From positions 1,178,001 through 1,242,000 of the forward strand of contig JBMNJO010000001.1 in NCBI GenBank assembly GCA_050951725.1: a DNA stretch of 64,000 bases. The letters are read 5' to 3'. The position numbers and the translations under genes are program-made. The stretch comes from DTU052 sp050951725 (lineage in GTDB: Bacteria > Bacillota > Syntrophomonadia > Syntrophomonadales > DTU052). This document shows positions 1 to 8,502 of this stretch, piece after piece. How positions within the stretch are numbered: the stretch's first letter is position 1; each line of letters opens with the position of its first letter. The notes under the pieces were generated by a model. That model searched no databases and was not told where the DNA came from. It worked only from the letters and a program-made list of their open reading frames with translations.

Positions 1-403
1 GCAGCATTATGTTCAAGCCCCCAAAGAGCCCTTCTGACCATACCGCCAGGTTAATCCCTCCCAGGTTATACTGCCAAAGCAAAACGCCTTCTCTCACAGC
101 AAGGACCTGGATCAGGAAAATCATCACGCCAAAGATGAGAATAAAGCGGAGCTTACGGATAAAAAAGGCCAAACCCAGCCCCGCCAGGGCGTAACAGACC
201 AGCAGGGAAAGTAAAAGAACGGTCTCCCCGATGCAGGAGGTGACGGTAAAAACCGTTAAGCTGAAGCAGATAAGCCAGACCAGTTTGACCAGGGGGTGAA
301 CACGGTGCAGCGGGGACTCTTTTTCTACATAGGTCAGTCCCGGAAAGAATCCCTTTGTCAGCAAAGGTGTTCGGTTTTGAACACGGTTATGATAAGATTC
401 CAT
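1..403 (-). CDS. ECF transporter transmembrane (T) component, C-terminus cut by window edge
   Basis: The reading frame begins at ATG 401-403 and runs off the left edge, so only about 134 N-terminal residues are present. Translation gives a soluble start containing SPLHRVHPLVKLVW, followed by hydrophobic stretches separated by short basic loops. That is the usual N-terminus of EcfT/CbiQ/YkoC proteins, the membrane scaffold that couples the ATPase to the substrate-binding S component. The start overlaps the end of the upstream double ATPase gene by 17 bp, so the two are translationally coupled. Order S component, fused ATPase, T component matches the B. subtilis YkoE-YkoD-YkoC group-I ECF layout. 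Substrate is not shown by this subunit. Confidence 0.82.
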   Translation of the reverse strand, partial: MESYHNRVQNRTPLLTKGFFPGLTYVEKESPLHRVHPLVKLVWLICFSLTVFTVTSCIGETVLLLSLLVCYALAGLGLAFFIRKLRFILIFGVMIFLIQVLAVREGVLLWQYNLGGINLAVWSEGLFGGLNIML

Positions 404-1949
404 CTTGGTTTACCGTTTCTTTCACTGTAGATAATTCATACCCGGAAGGCAGGTATTCCTCCCATCCCCACTGGGCGAGCCTTTCCATGGCCTCCCCTAC
501 CGGGGCGTCAATAATCAGCTTCCCCTCCGACAGGAAAAGGACCCGCTGACAGCAGGCAGCAATCACATTTGGTTCATGGCAAACCATCAGGGTTATCCCC
601 CCTCGTGCACCATGTTCCCGCAGAGCGTTGATAAGGAGGTCAAGCCGGTCTCTATCCTGCCCTACAAGGGGCTCATCCAGGATCAGAACCTTAGGAGAAT
701 AAGCCAGAACCGATACCAGAGTCAGCCTCTTCTTCTCCCCCAGGCTCAAGGTAAAGGGATTCCTGTTGATATACTGCCTGAGCCCGAACTTCTCCAGAAG
801 CCGATCAACCTCCTGCTCGGTTTCCTGAGGCGGTTGCCGACCCAAAAAACGCGAGGCCAAAATCGCTTCCTTCAAAACGGTATCCTCAAATATCTGGTGG
901 TTGGGATTTTGAAAGGTAAGTCCCATATCCTGCGCACGGCGTGAAACCTTGTGCCGGGTTATGTCATTTCCCTGAAGATAAACCGCACCTTTCCTGGGCT
1001 TAAGGATCCCCAGCATGGTCAGAAGAAGTGTGGTTTTGCCACTGCCGTTATCCCCCATAATGGCGATGGTTTCTCCGGGATATGCGCGGAAACTGATCCC
1101 GGAAATCACATCTCTCCCCTCATATCCGGCTGTCAGACTCTTGACAGTCAAAATAGGCGTCTCATGAGCCGGCATCTCATTCGATATTTTGCCTGGTAAT
1201 ACACCAGCTTCGGATTGAGCTTTTACGGGGGCAGGGACATATATGTGATCTACTGTCTCAGGTGTTTTCTCCTCTGCCAGCTTCCCTTCCTGCATGAGCA
1301 GCAGACGGTCGGAAATCGGCAATAGTCTTTCCAGACGGTGCTCGATGACGATTATTGATATCTCCTGTTGTTCCTTCAACCGCCTTAAGGTATCAAGCAC
1401 CTCTCTGGCACAGGAGGGATCCAGATTGGCCGTGGGCTCGTCCAGAATCAGGAGGGAGGGATTCATTGCCAGCACCGAGGCGATAGCCACCCGCTGTTTT
1501 TCCCCTCCGGAAAGGGTGTGTACCTTCCTGTCCTTTAAACTCAGGGCTCCCACCGCCTGCAAGGCAGAGTAAACCCGCTCCTGTATCTCCTCTGAAGGTA
1601 TACACAGATTTTCCGGTCCAAAGGCTACCTCATCATTCACAGTGAGGGTACAAAGCTGCGCCTCCGGGTCCTGCTGCACCAGGCCTACAATACCGGAAAG
1701 CCCTCCAGCCGGATAGTCCCTGGTGTTTTTACCCTGGATACGGACCATACCTTCCATCCTTCCGCCATAAGCATGGGGAATGAAACCCGCCAGACACAAC
1801 GCCAGCGTAGATTTGCCGCACCCGCTGGGTCCGGTAATGGTGATGAACTGGCCCGGATATACCTGCAGGTTTATCCCCTCCAACGCCGGGACAGCCGATC
1901 CGCTATAGGTAAAAGACAACCCCTCTATGTCAACAACCGGTTTCAACAT
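387..1949 (-). CDS. ECF transporter ATP-binding protein, two fused ABC domains (YkoD-like)
   Basis: A 520-aa protein carrying two complete ABC nucleotide-binding domains in one chain. Domain 1 has Walker A GPSGCGKS (residues 40-47), signature LSGGEKQR (146-153) and Walker B LLILDEP (166-172). Domain 2 has Walker A GDNGSGKT (299-306), a divergent signature LSLGEKKR (401-408) and Walker B VLILDEP (421-427). A ~40-residue linker (about 228-265) joins them. Most ECF systems use two separate ATPases; fusion is typical of YkoD-type proteins. It would power transport through the downstream EcfT and the upstream S component. It lies 27 bp after the S-component gene and overlaps EcfT by 17 bp. The asymmetric second signature is a mild oddity seen in several fused ECF ATPases. 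Confidence 0.9.
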   Translation of the reverse strand: MLKPVVDIEGLSFTYSGSAVPALEGINLQVYPGQFITITGPSGCGKSTLALCLAGFIPHAYGGRMEGMVRIQGKNTRDYPAGGLSGIVGLVQQDPEAQLCTLTVNDEVAFGPENLCIPSEEIQERVYSALQAVGALSLKDRKVHTLSGGEKQRVAIASVLAMNPSLLILDEPTANLDPSCAREVLDTLRRLKEQQEISIIVIEHRLERLLPISDRLLLMQEGKLAEEKTPETVDHIYVPAPVKAQSEAGVLPGKISNEMPAHETPILTVKSLTAGYEGRDVISGISFRAYPGETIAIMGDNGSGKTTLLLTMLGILKPRKGAVYLQGNDITRHKVSRRAQDMGLTFQNPNHQIFEDTVLKEAILASRFLGRQPPQETEQEVDRLLEKFGLRQYINRNPFTLSLGEKKRLTLVSVLAYSPKVLILDEPLVGQDRDRLDLLINALREHGARGGITLMVCHEPNVIAACCQRVLFLSEGKLIIDAPVGEAMERLAQWGWEEYLPSGYELSTVKETVNQDGILS

Positions 1950-1976
1950 TACGACAAACTCTCCACTCCTGGTTTA

Positions 1977-3056
1977 CTATTCCACAACCATTCGGTTCAC
2001 CATTTTCACCCAGTGCCCGCCTTCATAATTGCCCGCGATCAGGCGCAGCATATCATCTTCCCTGGTCAGAAGCATTCGGTCGTCCTCTAAGACCTTTTGC
2101 AGGTCAAATTCGACCACATAACCATCGGTGGCCTGCACTTTAAGCCTGGTGGCACCATCCAGGGGAGAAGCCTCCTGTAGAATAACCTTCAGGGGAATGC
2201 CGGTATATTCCTGAGCCGGAACGTGGCTAATCTGTCCTTTCAACTCCGCGGTAATTGTTGTTTGATGCTGTTCAAACTGAGAGAGCTGGAAAGAGAGAGG
2301 ATTCCCCACCGCGCCTTCCACCTGGCAGCGCGGGCCTGCCCAGGGCGGTTCGAAAACAGCAGCGTAGTAGTACACGGCCCCGGCGGACAGGAGGATCACC
2401 AGGCAAGTGGTTACCGCCAGCCGCCATTTACGAGGGGAAGTATTGGACGCTGAAAGCTCACCTGCGGCCGCTTCTTCCTCCAATGCCAGGCCAGTTATGC
2501 GGAAAGGCCTGGCCTGCAGGACTACTTCCAGCACGCTGTACCCGAAACTTCCTGCCAGAAGAACACCGGAAACCAGAGCTATCAGACTGATGAATAATAT
2601 ATATTTAAGGGGCGCAGCGGAAAAGTAGAGGAGTTGGAAAACAAAAACGTTGGAGGCGGCCGCAATCCCCCCTGCCAGCATGTAGCTTGCCAGGTTATGA
2701 CGCCTCATTATCAGCAGGACCAGGTCAACCACCAGGCCCTGGGTCAATGAAACCAGGATGATGGCAATTCCGTGGGTACTGCCGGTCAGCATCTCGATTA
2801 TCCCTTTGAGCAGGCCGGCGGCTGTAGCCGCACCTGGTCTTCTTACCAGTCCCGCTATCAGGATGAACCAGAAGATGTGCAAACCGGACACAAACTGCCC
2901 GGCACCAAATGGTACCCCAAAAATCCGGTTTAACAGGTTTCCCAGGTAACCGACATAGGTGCTCATTACTCCCCCGATACCGCTCAATATGGCGATTACC
3001 AGGAGATCCCGGTTACTAAGGTAATACCGTTTTTTGTTTGTTGTCGGTTCTTCCAT
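1977..3056 (-). CDS. ECF transporter S component (YkoE-like) with C-terminal extracytoplasmic molybdopterin-domain-like module
   Basis: 359 aa. Residues 15-205 contain about six hydrophobic segments and resemble YkoE-type ECF substrate-binding components, which act with a fused ATPase and a T protein exactly as encoded downstream. A Lys/Arg-containing linker leads to one more hydrophobic segment (about 212-232). The last ~120 residues form a soluble domain with Y-T-G-I-P-L-K-V-I-L followed by a beta-rich region (V-Q-A-T-D-G-Y-V-V-E-F), like the end half of PF00174-type sulfite-oxidase-fold domains. The lipoprotein immediately upstream has the same kind of domain. A solute-binding-like domain fused to an ECF S component is unusual, since ECF systems normally use no external binding protein. 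Substrate unknown; thiamine-precursor transport is the YkoE precedent, and the context suggests a pterin or cofactor. Family call good, substrate inference weak. Confidence 0.75.
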   Translation of the reverse strand: MEEPTTNKKRYYLSNRDLLVIAILSGIGGVMSTYVGYLGNLLNRIFGVPFGAGQFVSGLHIFWFILIAGLVRRPGAATAAGLLKGIIEMLTGSTHGIAIILVSLTQGLVVDLVLLIMRRHNLASYMLAGGIAAASNVFVFQLLYFSAAPLKYILFISLIALVSGVLLAGSFGYSVLEVVLQARPFRITGLALEEEAAAGELSASNTSPRKWRLAVTTCLVILLSAGAVYYYAAVFEPPWAGPRCQVEGAVGNPLSFQLSQFEQHQTTITAELKGQISHVPAQEYTGIPLKVILQEASPLDGATRLKVQATDGYVVEFDLQKVLEDDRMLLTREDDMLRLIAGNYEGGHWVKMVNRMVVE

Positions 3057-3102
3057 AGTACGGCCCCCATTCGCTGTCTGTTGTATTCCCCTTCAATTAC
3101 AA

Positions 3103-3663
3103 TCAATCAACACGAATTGTTTTGATATTTCGCACCCAGAAAGGCCGGTTTACATCGCCGGGTTCGCGCTGTCCAACCACCAATTGAAAAGGACTCCCGA
3201 TAGCCAGGTCGTTCTCCACCCCATTTTCCTCCCAGGCCAGGATCATCTTGTATTTGGTCTCGGGGTTTTGTTCGTCAATGTAATCCTCTCTCTTGACTTC
3301 CTTGATGGTGTAGTCAACCTGGTAGCCATCCTCGGCAATAAAACTAACCTGAGATGCATCGCCTTTCAAGCTTACTTTTTCATTCAATACATACCAAACC
3401 CACACGCCTTTAAAATGGGAGTACCCCTTTGACCCATACGAATTAATCGAAAAGTAATCGGCCTCAACCAGGCCATCCTCCATGGACTTTAACTCCTCCA
3501 ACGTAAATGAAACCTTGCTTTCCACCCCATCCCCCTCAATAAGGAGCGAGCCGGAAGAAGGTTCCTCCGTTGGGGCACATCCACCGGCCAGGGTGCATAA
3601 AGCCAGGATTAGCAGCAGGGTGAATGATAATGCTTTTTTTCTATGTAAACAGAGACCTCTCAT
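3103..3663 (-). CDS. lipoprotein with PF00174-like (molybdopterin-domain-like) module
   Basis: 186 aa with a lipoprotein signal: hydrophobic segment 11-25 then lipobox LAGGC, with Cys29 the lipidated residue. The mature part has the features shared across this island: I-E-G-D-G-V opening, F-T-L-E-E-L-K-S-M-E, F-S-I-N-S-Y-G, G-V-W-V-W-Y-V-L, and an end containing P-F-Q-L-V-V-G-Q-R. In catalytic sulfite-oxidase-fold proteins a Cys ligating Mo precedes the V/I-N/E-x-W position; here that position is Ser, so Mo enzymology is unlikely. GGGAGG lies 8 nt before the ATG. It sits 46 bp upstream of the ECF S-component gene and is a good candidate for its extracellular binding partner. Function is inference. 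Confidence 0.75.
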   Translation of the reverse strand: MRGLCLHRKKALSFTLLLILALCTLAGGCAPTEEPSSGSLLIEGDGVESKVSFTLEELKSMEDGLVEADYFSINSYGSKGYSHFKGVWVWYVLNEKVSLKGDASQVSFIAEDGYQVDYTIKEVKREDYIDEQNPETKYKMILAWEENGVENDLAIGSPFQLVVGQREPGDVNRPFWVRNIKTIRVD

Positions 3664-3702
3664 GTCGTATGCCTCCCGGAGCAGTACTTATAAACAAAGT
3701 TT

Positions 3703-3734
3703 GGCGGAGATGAAGGAATCCCTTTTTCTCCGCC
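3703..3734 (-). terminator. stem-loop between SLH gene and lipoprotein gene
   Basis: An 8-bp GC-rich stem (GGCGGAGA/TCTCCGCC) with a 16-nt loop, followed in the minus direction by AAACTTTGTTT. It lies after the SLH gene ending at 3862 and before the lipoprotein start at 3663. It could be an imperfect intrinsic terminator or an attenuator; the T tract is broken. Confidence 0.45.
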
Positions 3735-3772
3735 GGTAATATTTACATCAGGAGTGACCTATTCTCAATTGC

Positions 3773-3804
3773 AGGTTCAAACCGAAAAACAAAAGGCTCG
3801 AACC
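3773..3804 (-). other. inverted repeat upstream of lipoprotein gene
   Basis: Near-perfect 10-bp inverted repeat GGTTCGAGCC / GGTTTGAACC around a 12-nt spacer. It has no T tract and lies about 110 bp before the lipoprotein start, so an RNA hairpin or a protein operator are both possible. No family recognised. Confidence 0.35.
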
Positions 3805-3861
3805 TCCATAATCGTGCAGGCAGCAGTTAATTTTTACTCAAACACAATGCGGCGTATGTAA

Positions 3862-5208
3862 TCATAAGGCTTTTACGACCACTGTAACCGCCTCGGCCCG
3901 GGTGGCATTGCCCTGGGGACGGAAGGTGTTGTCCGGGTATCCATTGATAATCCCCTTGTCCACTGCTGTAGCCACGGCTGTCTTAGCCCATCCGGAAATA
4001 CTGTTACTGTCTTTGAAGGAAAGTCCGATTGTGGCCGGATTCAATTGGGCCGCCTTCATAACCATGGCTGCCATCTGCTCCCGGGTAATATTGTTGTTGG
4101 GTCCAAACGTATTGGCGTCATAGCCGTTAACAATACCATAATAGGCGGCCGTCGCTATGCTGTCCTGCGCCCAGTGGCCGGCTGTGTCCGCAAAAACCTT
4201 ACCCTTCTGCGGCTCAAGTTTAAACGCTTTTACCAGAATAGTGGCAAATTCGGCCCGGGTAATCCGGTTTTCGGGTTTAAAGGTGCCGTCGGCATAACCG
4301 GCAACTGCACCCTGGGTCACCAGTTGTTTGATGCTGCCTTCTGCCCAGTGGCCGGCAATGTCTCTCAAGGACTGATCTCCCGGTTTTACTTCTGATTTCA
4401 CTTCTGCCAGCACCGCGAACTTGGTAAAATGGTCCACCTGCACGGTTACGGTATTGCCTTTGACCACGCCACCCAGGTTTACCCACCGGCCCGCAGCCTG
4501 ATCATAGTAGTGGATGGATGGGGTTTCACCTGGAGCGAGCTTGCCGGGATCAAAGGTGAGGGTTATCGCTACTTTTTTTGAAAAACTGCAGCTTGTCTTT
4601 CCGTCAACCGTGAACTCGTATACATTACCGGCTAGCTTAAAGCCGGTTGGCGCACTGGGGGTTGTAGTAACCTTGGCCACTTTAACCTCCACTGCACTGG
4701 TTCCCGTCAGAGCATTGGCCGGTATGTCGATAGTTGCATCATTTCCCAGACCGACAGTGCCGCCGGCACTCGGGGCAACTGACGCTGACCCGGTGCTTGA
4801 GGTAACTGGATTTGAAGTTGGTGGGTTGTTAACACCACCACCGCCACCTCCACCGGTGCCACCACCGGTACCAGGTGTTCCATTAAGGGTTGCGGTTGCC
4901 ACGTTGCTCCCCTCACCGACAACCACAGTTAACGGACCGGAAGCACCCTGCGGTACAACAAAGTTGACACTGTAATTCCCGTCATTACCCGCTTTCCCGG
5001 CATCAAATACCACAATCCCGCCATTCCCATCCAATACCTTGAGGGGAACCCAGGCACCCGGTGAGGTTGTGCCTGAAGCGGTTACGGTGTCACCTGCTGC
5101 GGCTGTAGATTTATTCAATGACAAACTGGTTGTCGCCGCCATCGCAGCGGGAACATACATCATCAGCAGCAACGCTATTTGGAAAAATACCAAAATCCTG
5201 CGCTTCAT
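3862..5208 (-). CDS. S-layer-homology surface protein
   Basis: 448 aa counted from the ATG at 5206-5208, chosen because AAAGGAGTG sits 9 nt upstream and it begins with a clean signal peptide (MKRR, hydrophobic core, cleavage near AMA, residue 24). Order: an Ig-like module (about 27-105) with the G-D-T-V-T-A-S-G motif; a Gly-rich linker; a ZU5-like beta module (about 140-265) with I-D-I-P-A-N-A-L-T-G and V-D-H-F-T; then three SLH repeats (about 280-448) with G-H-W-A, G-x-x-D-G-T-F-x-P and I-T-R-A-E-F motifs. SLH repeats anchor proteins to pyruvylated secondary wall polymer. It is a close paralogue of the broken gene next door and shares SLH and ZU5-like parts with the 1111-aa protein. No enzymatic domain seen; a wall-anchored binding or structural role is likely. 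Confidence 0.88.
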   Translation of the reverse strand: MKRRILVFFQIALLLMMYVPAAMAATTSLSLNKSTAAAGDTVTASGTTSPGAWVPLKVLDGNGGIVVFDAGKAGNDGNYSVNFVVPQGASGPLTVVVGEGSNVATATLNGTPGTGGGTGGGGGGGVNNPPTSNPVTSSTGSASVAPSAGGTVGLGNDATIDIPANALTGTSAVEVKVAKVTTTPSAPTGFKLAGNVYEFTVDGKTSCSFSKKVAITLTFDPGKLAPGETPSIHYYDQAAGRWVNLGGVVKGNTVTVQVDHFTKFAVLAEVKSEVKPGDQSLRDIAGHWAEGSIKQLVTQGAVAGYADGTFKPENRITRAEFATILVKAFKLEPQKGKVFADTAGHWAQDSIATAAYYGIVNGYDANTFGPNNNITREQMAAMVMKAAQLNPATIGLSFKDSNSISGWAKTAVATAVDKGIINGYPDNTFRPQGNATRAEAVTVVVKAL

Positions 5209-5350
5209 TCTAATCACCCACTCCTTTCTGGTCTGTGTATTAAAGTCATGTAAATTATCAGGCTTTCGTCGTTCGCAGTGTAAAAGGATGGTGTGCAGGC
5301 TCAAGGTATAGCTTTTTGAGCGCTATAAAAAATGATCGCTAACCTTTACG

Positions 5351-5387
5351 GACGGGGCAGATGCGCTAGAAGCATCTTATCCCCGTC
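5351..5387 (-). terminator. stem-loop after the broken SLH gene
   Basis: Strong hairpin with outer stem GACGGGG/CCCCGTC and inner AGATGC/GCATCT, about 33 bp past the stop codon of the minus-strand SLH gene. The following T tract is weak, so it may act as a processing barrier or a Rho-assisted terminator. Confidence 0.5.
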
Positions 5388-5419
5388 TCCAGGTGTTTCG
5401 CAAGTTGTTGCCTGATACG

Positions 5420-8400
5420 TTATACCTTCGTTGCTCTTTCTTTCAAAGCATTTACGACAATTGTAACCGCCTCGGCCCTGGTAGCATTTCCTTGAGGACG
5501 GAAGGTGTTATCCGGGTATCCATTGATAATCACTCTGTCCACCGCCGTAGCCACGGCTTGTTTAGCCCAACCGGAAACGCTGTCACTGTCTCCAAAGGAA
5601 AGCCCGCCTGTAGCTGGAGTCAATTGGGCTGCTTTTATGACCATCACCGCCGCTTGCTCACGCGTAATGCTATCATTCGGACCAAATGTTTCGGCATCAT
5701 AGCCGTTAACGATGCCATAATGGGCTGCGGTAGCTATGCTGTCCTCGCGCCCAGTGACCGGCTGTGTCGGCAAAGACCTTGCTCCTCTGGGGCTCAAGTT
5801 TAAACGCCTTTACCAGGATGGTGGCAAACTCGGCCCGGGTGATCCGGTTCTCGGGTTTAAAGGTGCCGTCGGGGTACCCACCAATTGCACCTTCCCCAAT
5901 CAGTTGCTTGATGTTGTCTTCCGCCCAATGCCCGGCTATGTCGCGTAAGGTGTGATCTTCCGGTTTCACTTCTGCCAGTACCGCAAACATGGTGAAGTGG
6001 TCAACCTGAACGGTCAGGGTATTGCCTTTTAACTCGCCGCCCACTTTGACCCACTTCTTCCCGTCCGCATCGTAGTAGTAGACGACTGGGATCTCACCTG
6101 GGCTAAGCTTCCCGGGATCGAAGCTTATCGTTATCGCTACTTTTTTGGCAAAGCTGTAACTGCTTTTGCCGCCTATAGTGAACTCATAAACATTCCCGGC
6201 TAACTTAAAGCCTGATGGTACGCTGGGCGGTGCAGTAACCTTGGCCACTTTAACCTCCACTGCACTGGTTCCGGTCAGAGCATTAGCCGGTATGTCGATA
6301 GCCGCTTCATCTCCAAGGCTGATGGTTCCACCCGCACCTGGTTTAACCTCTGCCGATCCGGTTTTGGAGACAACCGGTTTTGGTGCCGGGGGCTGCCACC
6401 ACCGCCGCCACCAGGTGCGGTGCTACCACCGGTGTCAGTCTGGGTATAGCTGACGAACTTGGTAAAGTGTTTGGTCCAGATTACCAAATCCTGCCCCACG
6501 TCCATCTTGCCGTCCTTGCCATCGTCAATGTTTGCATCTGCCCAATCTTGCTCGTCCTGTGCTCCTGGACGGCAAACTGGGGATTTTGTAGAACTTGCCG
6601 TCACGATAATACCCCGCATCCTTGCCAGCCTGTCCGGGAACAACCAGTCGTACAGCTTTGCTGAACGTGAGAGGGATATCCCCGAAACCAACTTCGATTA
6701 CGGCGTTAACCGTTACCTTTTTTCCCGGATCGGGATCAACCTTTACCGAATCGACGGGTTTTACGCTCGGGACATTGATGGTACCGTTCCATTCCGCCGG
6801 CGCACTTATGGTTGCCCCTTCGGGAATGGATACTTGGATTTTACCGATGGCAGCATCCGTAGCGTCAATATTCAGGGCAGGTAACGCCCCGGTAGTCACG
6901 GTGCCCGATTCATCCGGTGGGCTCATGAGAGCGCTTACACTGACCGTCGCATCTTTTACATTCTCAGGCACATTGATCTTAATCGTATCACCCAGATTTA
7001 AGGTTTCTTGAGTTATCGCCAAGTCTTTGTCGGACTCGCTGACTTCCACTTCGGTATCTTCGATCGCTTTTGCCAGGGAATACGATTCTATCATTACCGT
7101 GCTGTCATCCATGCCGGCTTTCACCGCAATGGCTTTAATGGTAACCGGCTCATTAATAACGATTGGTTCGGTATATTTATTACTACCGGTAGTCGGGGTG
7201 CTTTCGTCCAGGGTGTAGTAAATGTCTGCCCCGGATGTTGCTGCTTTTAAGGTCACTTTGGTGCCGGCACCTACTGACCCACCCGTTGGCGAGGCCTTCG
7301 GTTGGGCAACGGTGGCAGTCACCTTAACATTAATGCTAGCGGTGAAATTTCCATCCTGGGTAGTTACCGCAATTATAGCGGTACCCTTTCCAACAGCGGT
7401 CACAAGACCGTCGGTACTTACGGTAGCAATACTGTCGTCACTGCTGGTCCAGGTTACCGCTTTGTTGGTAGCGTTCGCGGGTTCCACTGCAGCAGTTAAC
7501 TGGACTGTCTGCCCTTTCTCCAGTGTCTGGTCATTCTGAACGATACTCACACCGGTTACAGGTATAAGTTCCGTTACAATAGTCAGGGTTTGGCTAGCGA
7601 CATTACTGCCTTCACCTACTACAATCGTTAGTACGCCAGAGGCATTTTCCGACACGACGAAGTCAATGCTGTAGTTTCCTTCTGCATCTGCCTTCCCGGT
7701 GTCAAATAACACTATATTTCCAATCTCATCCACTGCCTTGATGGGAACCCAGGACTCGGGTGAGGTTTTCCCCGATGCTGTAACAGTATCACTGGGTAAG
7801 ACCATGGTTTTACTTAGTGACAGACTGATGGCAGCGACGATGGTCAGGTTTTTGCTGACTACGTTACTTCCCTCGCCCACTACCACGGTTAGGGTGCAAG
7901 GGCTCAGAGAAGGGATCACGAAATCGATGCTGTAATTGCCTGACGCATCTGCCTTCCCGGTGTCAAATAACACTATGTTTCCAATTTCATCCACTGCCTT
8001 GATGGGAACCCAGGATTCGGGTGAAGTTTTACCTGACGCTGTAACCGTATCACCGGGTGAGGCCATGGTCTTGCTGAGTGACAGACTGATGGCAGCGACA
8101 ATGCTCAGGTTTTTGCTGACTACGTTACTTCCCTCGCCCACTACCACGGTTAGGGTGCAAGGGTTCAGAGAAGGGATCACGAAATCGATGCTGTAATTGC
8201 CTGACGCATCTGCCTTCCCGGTGTCAAATAACACTATGTTTCCAATTTCATCCACTACCTTGATGGGAACCCAGGATTCGGGAAAGGTTGTTCCCGACGC
8301 AGTAACGGTATCGCCGCCTGATGCCGTAGTTTTACTTAACGACATGACGATTGAGCTATCCGCAACAGCAGCAGGAACATACATCATCAGCAGTAATGCA

Positions 8401-8432
8401 ATTTGGAGAAATATTAATATCCTGCGCTTCAT
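5420..8432 (-). pseudogene. large SLH surface protein gene interrupted by three frameshifts
   Basis: One gene is spread over four overlapping frames. From the ATG at 8432: a signal peptide (MKRR, AVA), three ~87-residue Ig-like repeats, a Big_2-like domain (V-T-G-V-S-I-V-Q-N-D), a chitobiase/FN3-associated domain (Y-Y-T-L-D-E-S-T-P), further beta modules, a Gly-rich linker, a ZU5-like module and three SLH repeats ending at 5420. The frame breaks at about 6560-6580 (one extra base), in the G5 run 6388-6392 (one base missing; restoring it gives S-P-P-A-P-K-P-V-V), and at about 5745-5750 (one extra base before E-D-S-I-A-T-A). Sequence on both sides of each break is well conserved with the paralogue at 3862-5208. 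This suggests very recent inactivation or sequencing error. If intact it would be a ~1000-aa wall-anchored protein. Confidence 0.8.
7563..8345 (-). repeat. tandem 261-bp coding repeats
   Basis: Three direct repeats with a period of 261 bp (87 codons) encode the Ig-like modules of the broken SLH gene. The segment beginning tgccttcccggtgtcaaata recurs near 7691, 7952 and 8213 with almost no changes. The high DNA identity indicates recent internal duplication. Confidence 0.85.
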
Positions 8433-8502
8433 GTTTATCACTCTCGCTTTTTTGAGCTTATTAACAAGTAACTCTCCTTTCCAATAACTTCACTCTGGAT
8501 CA

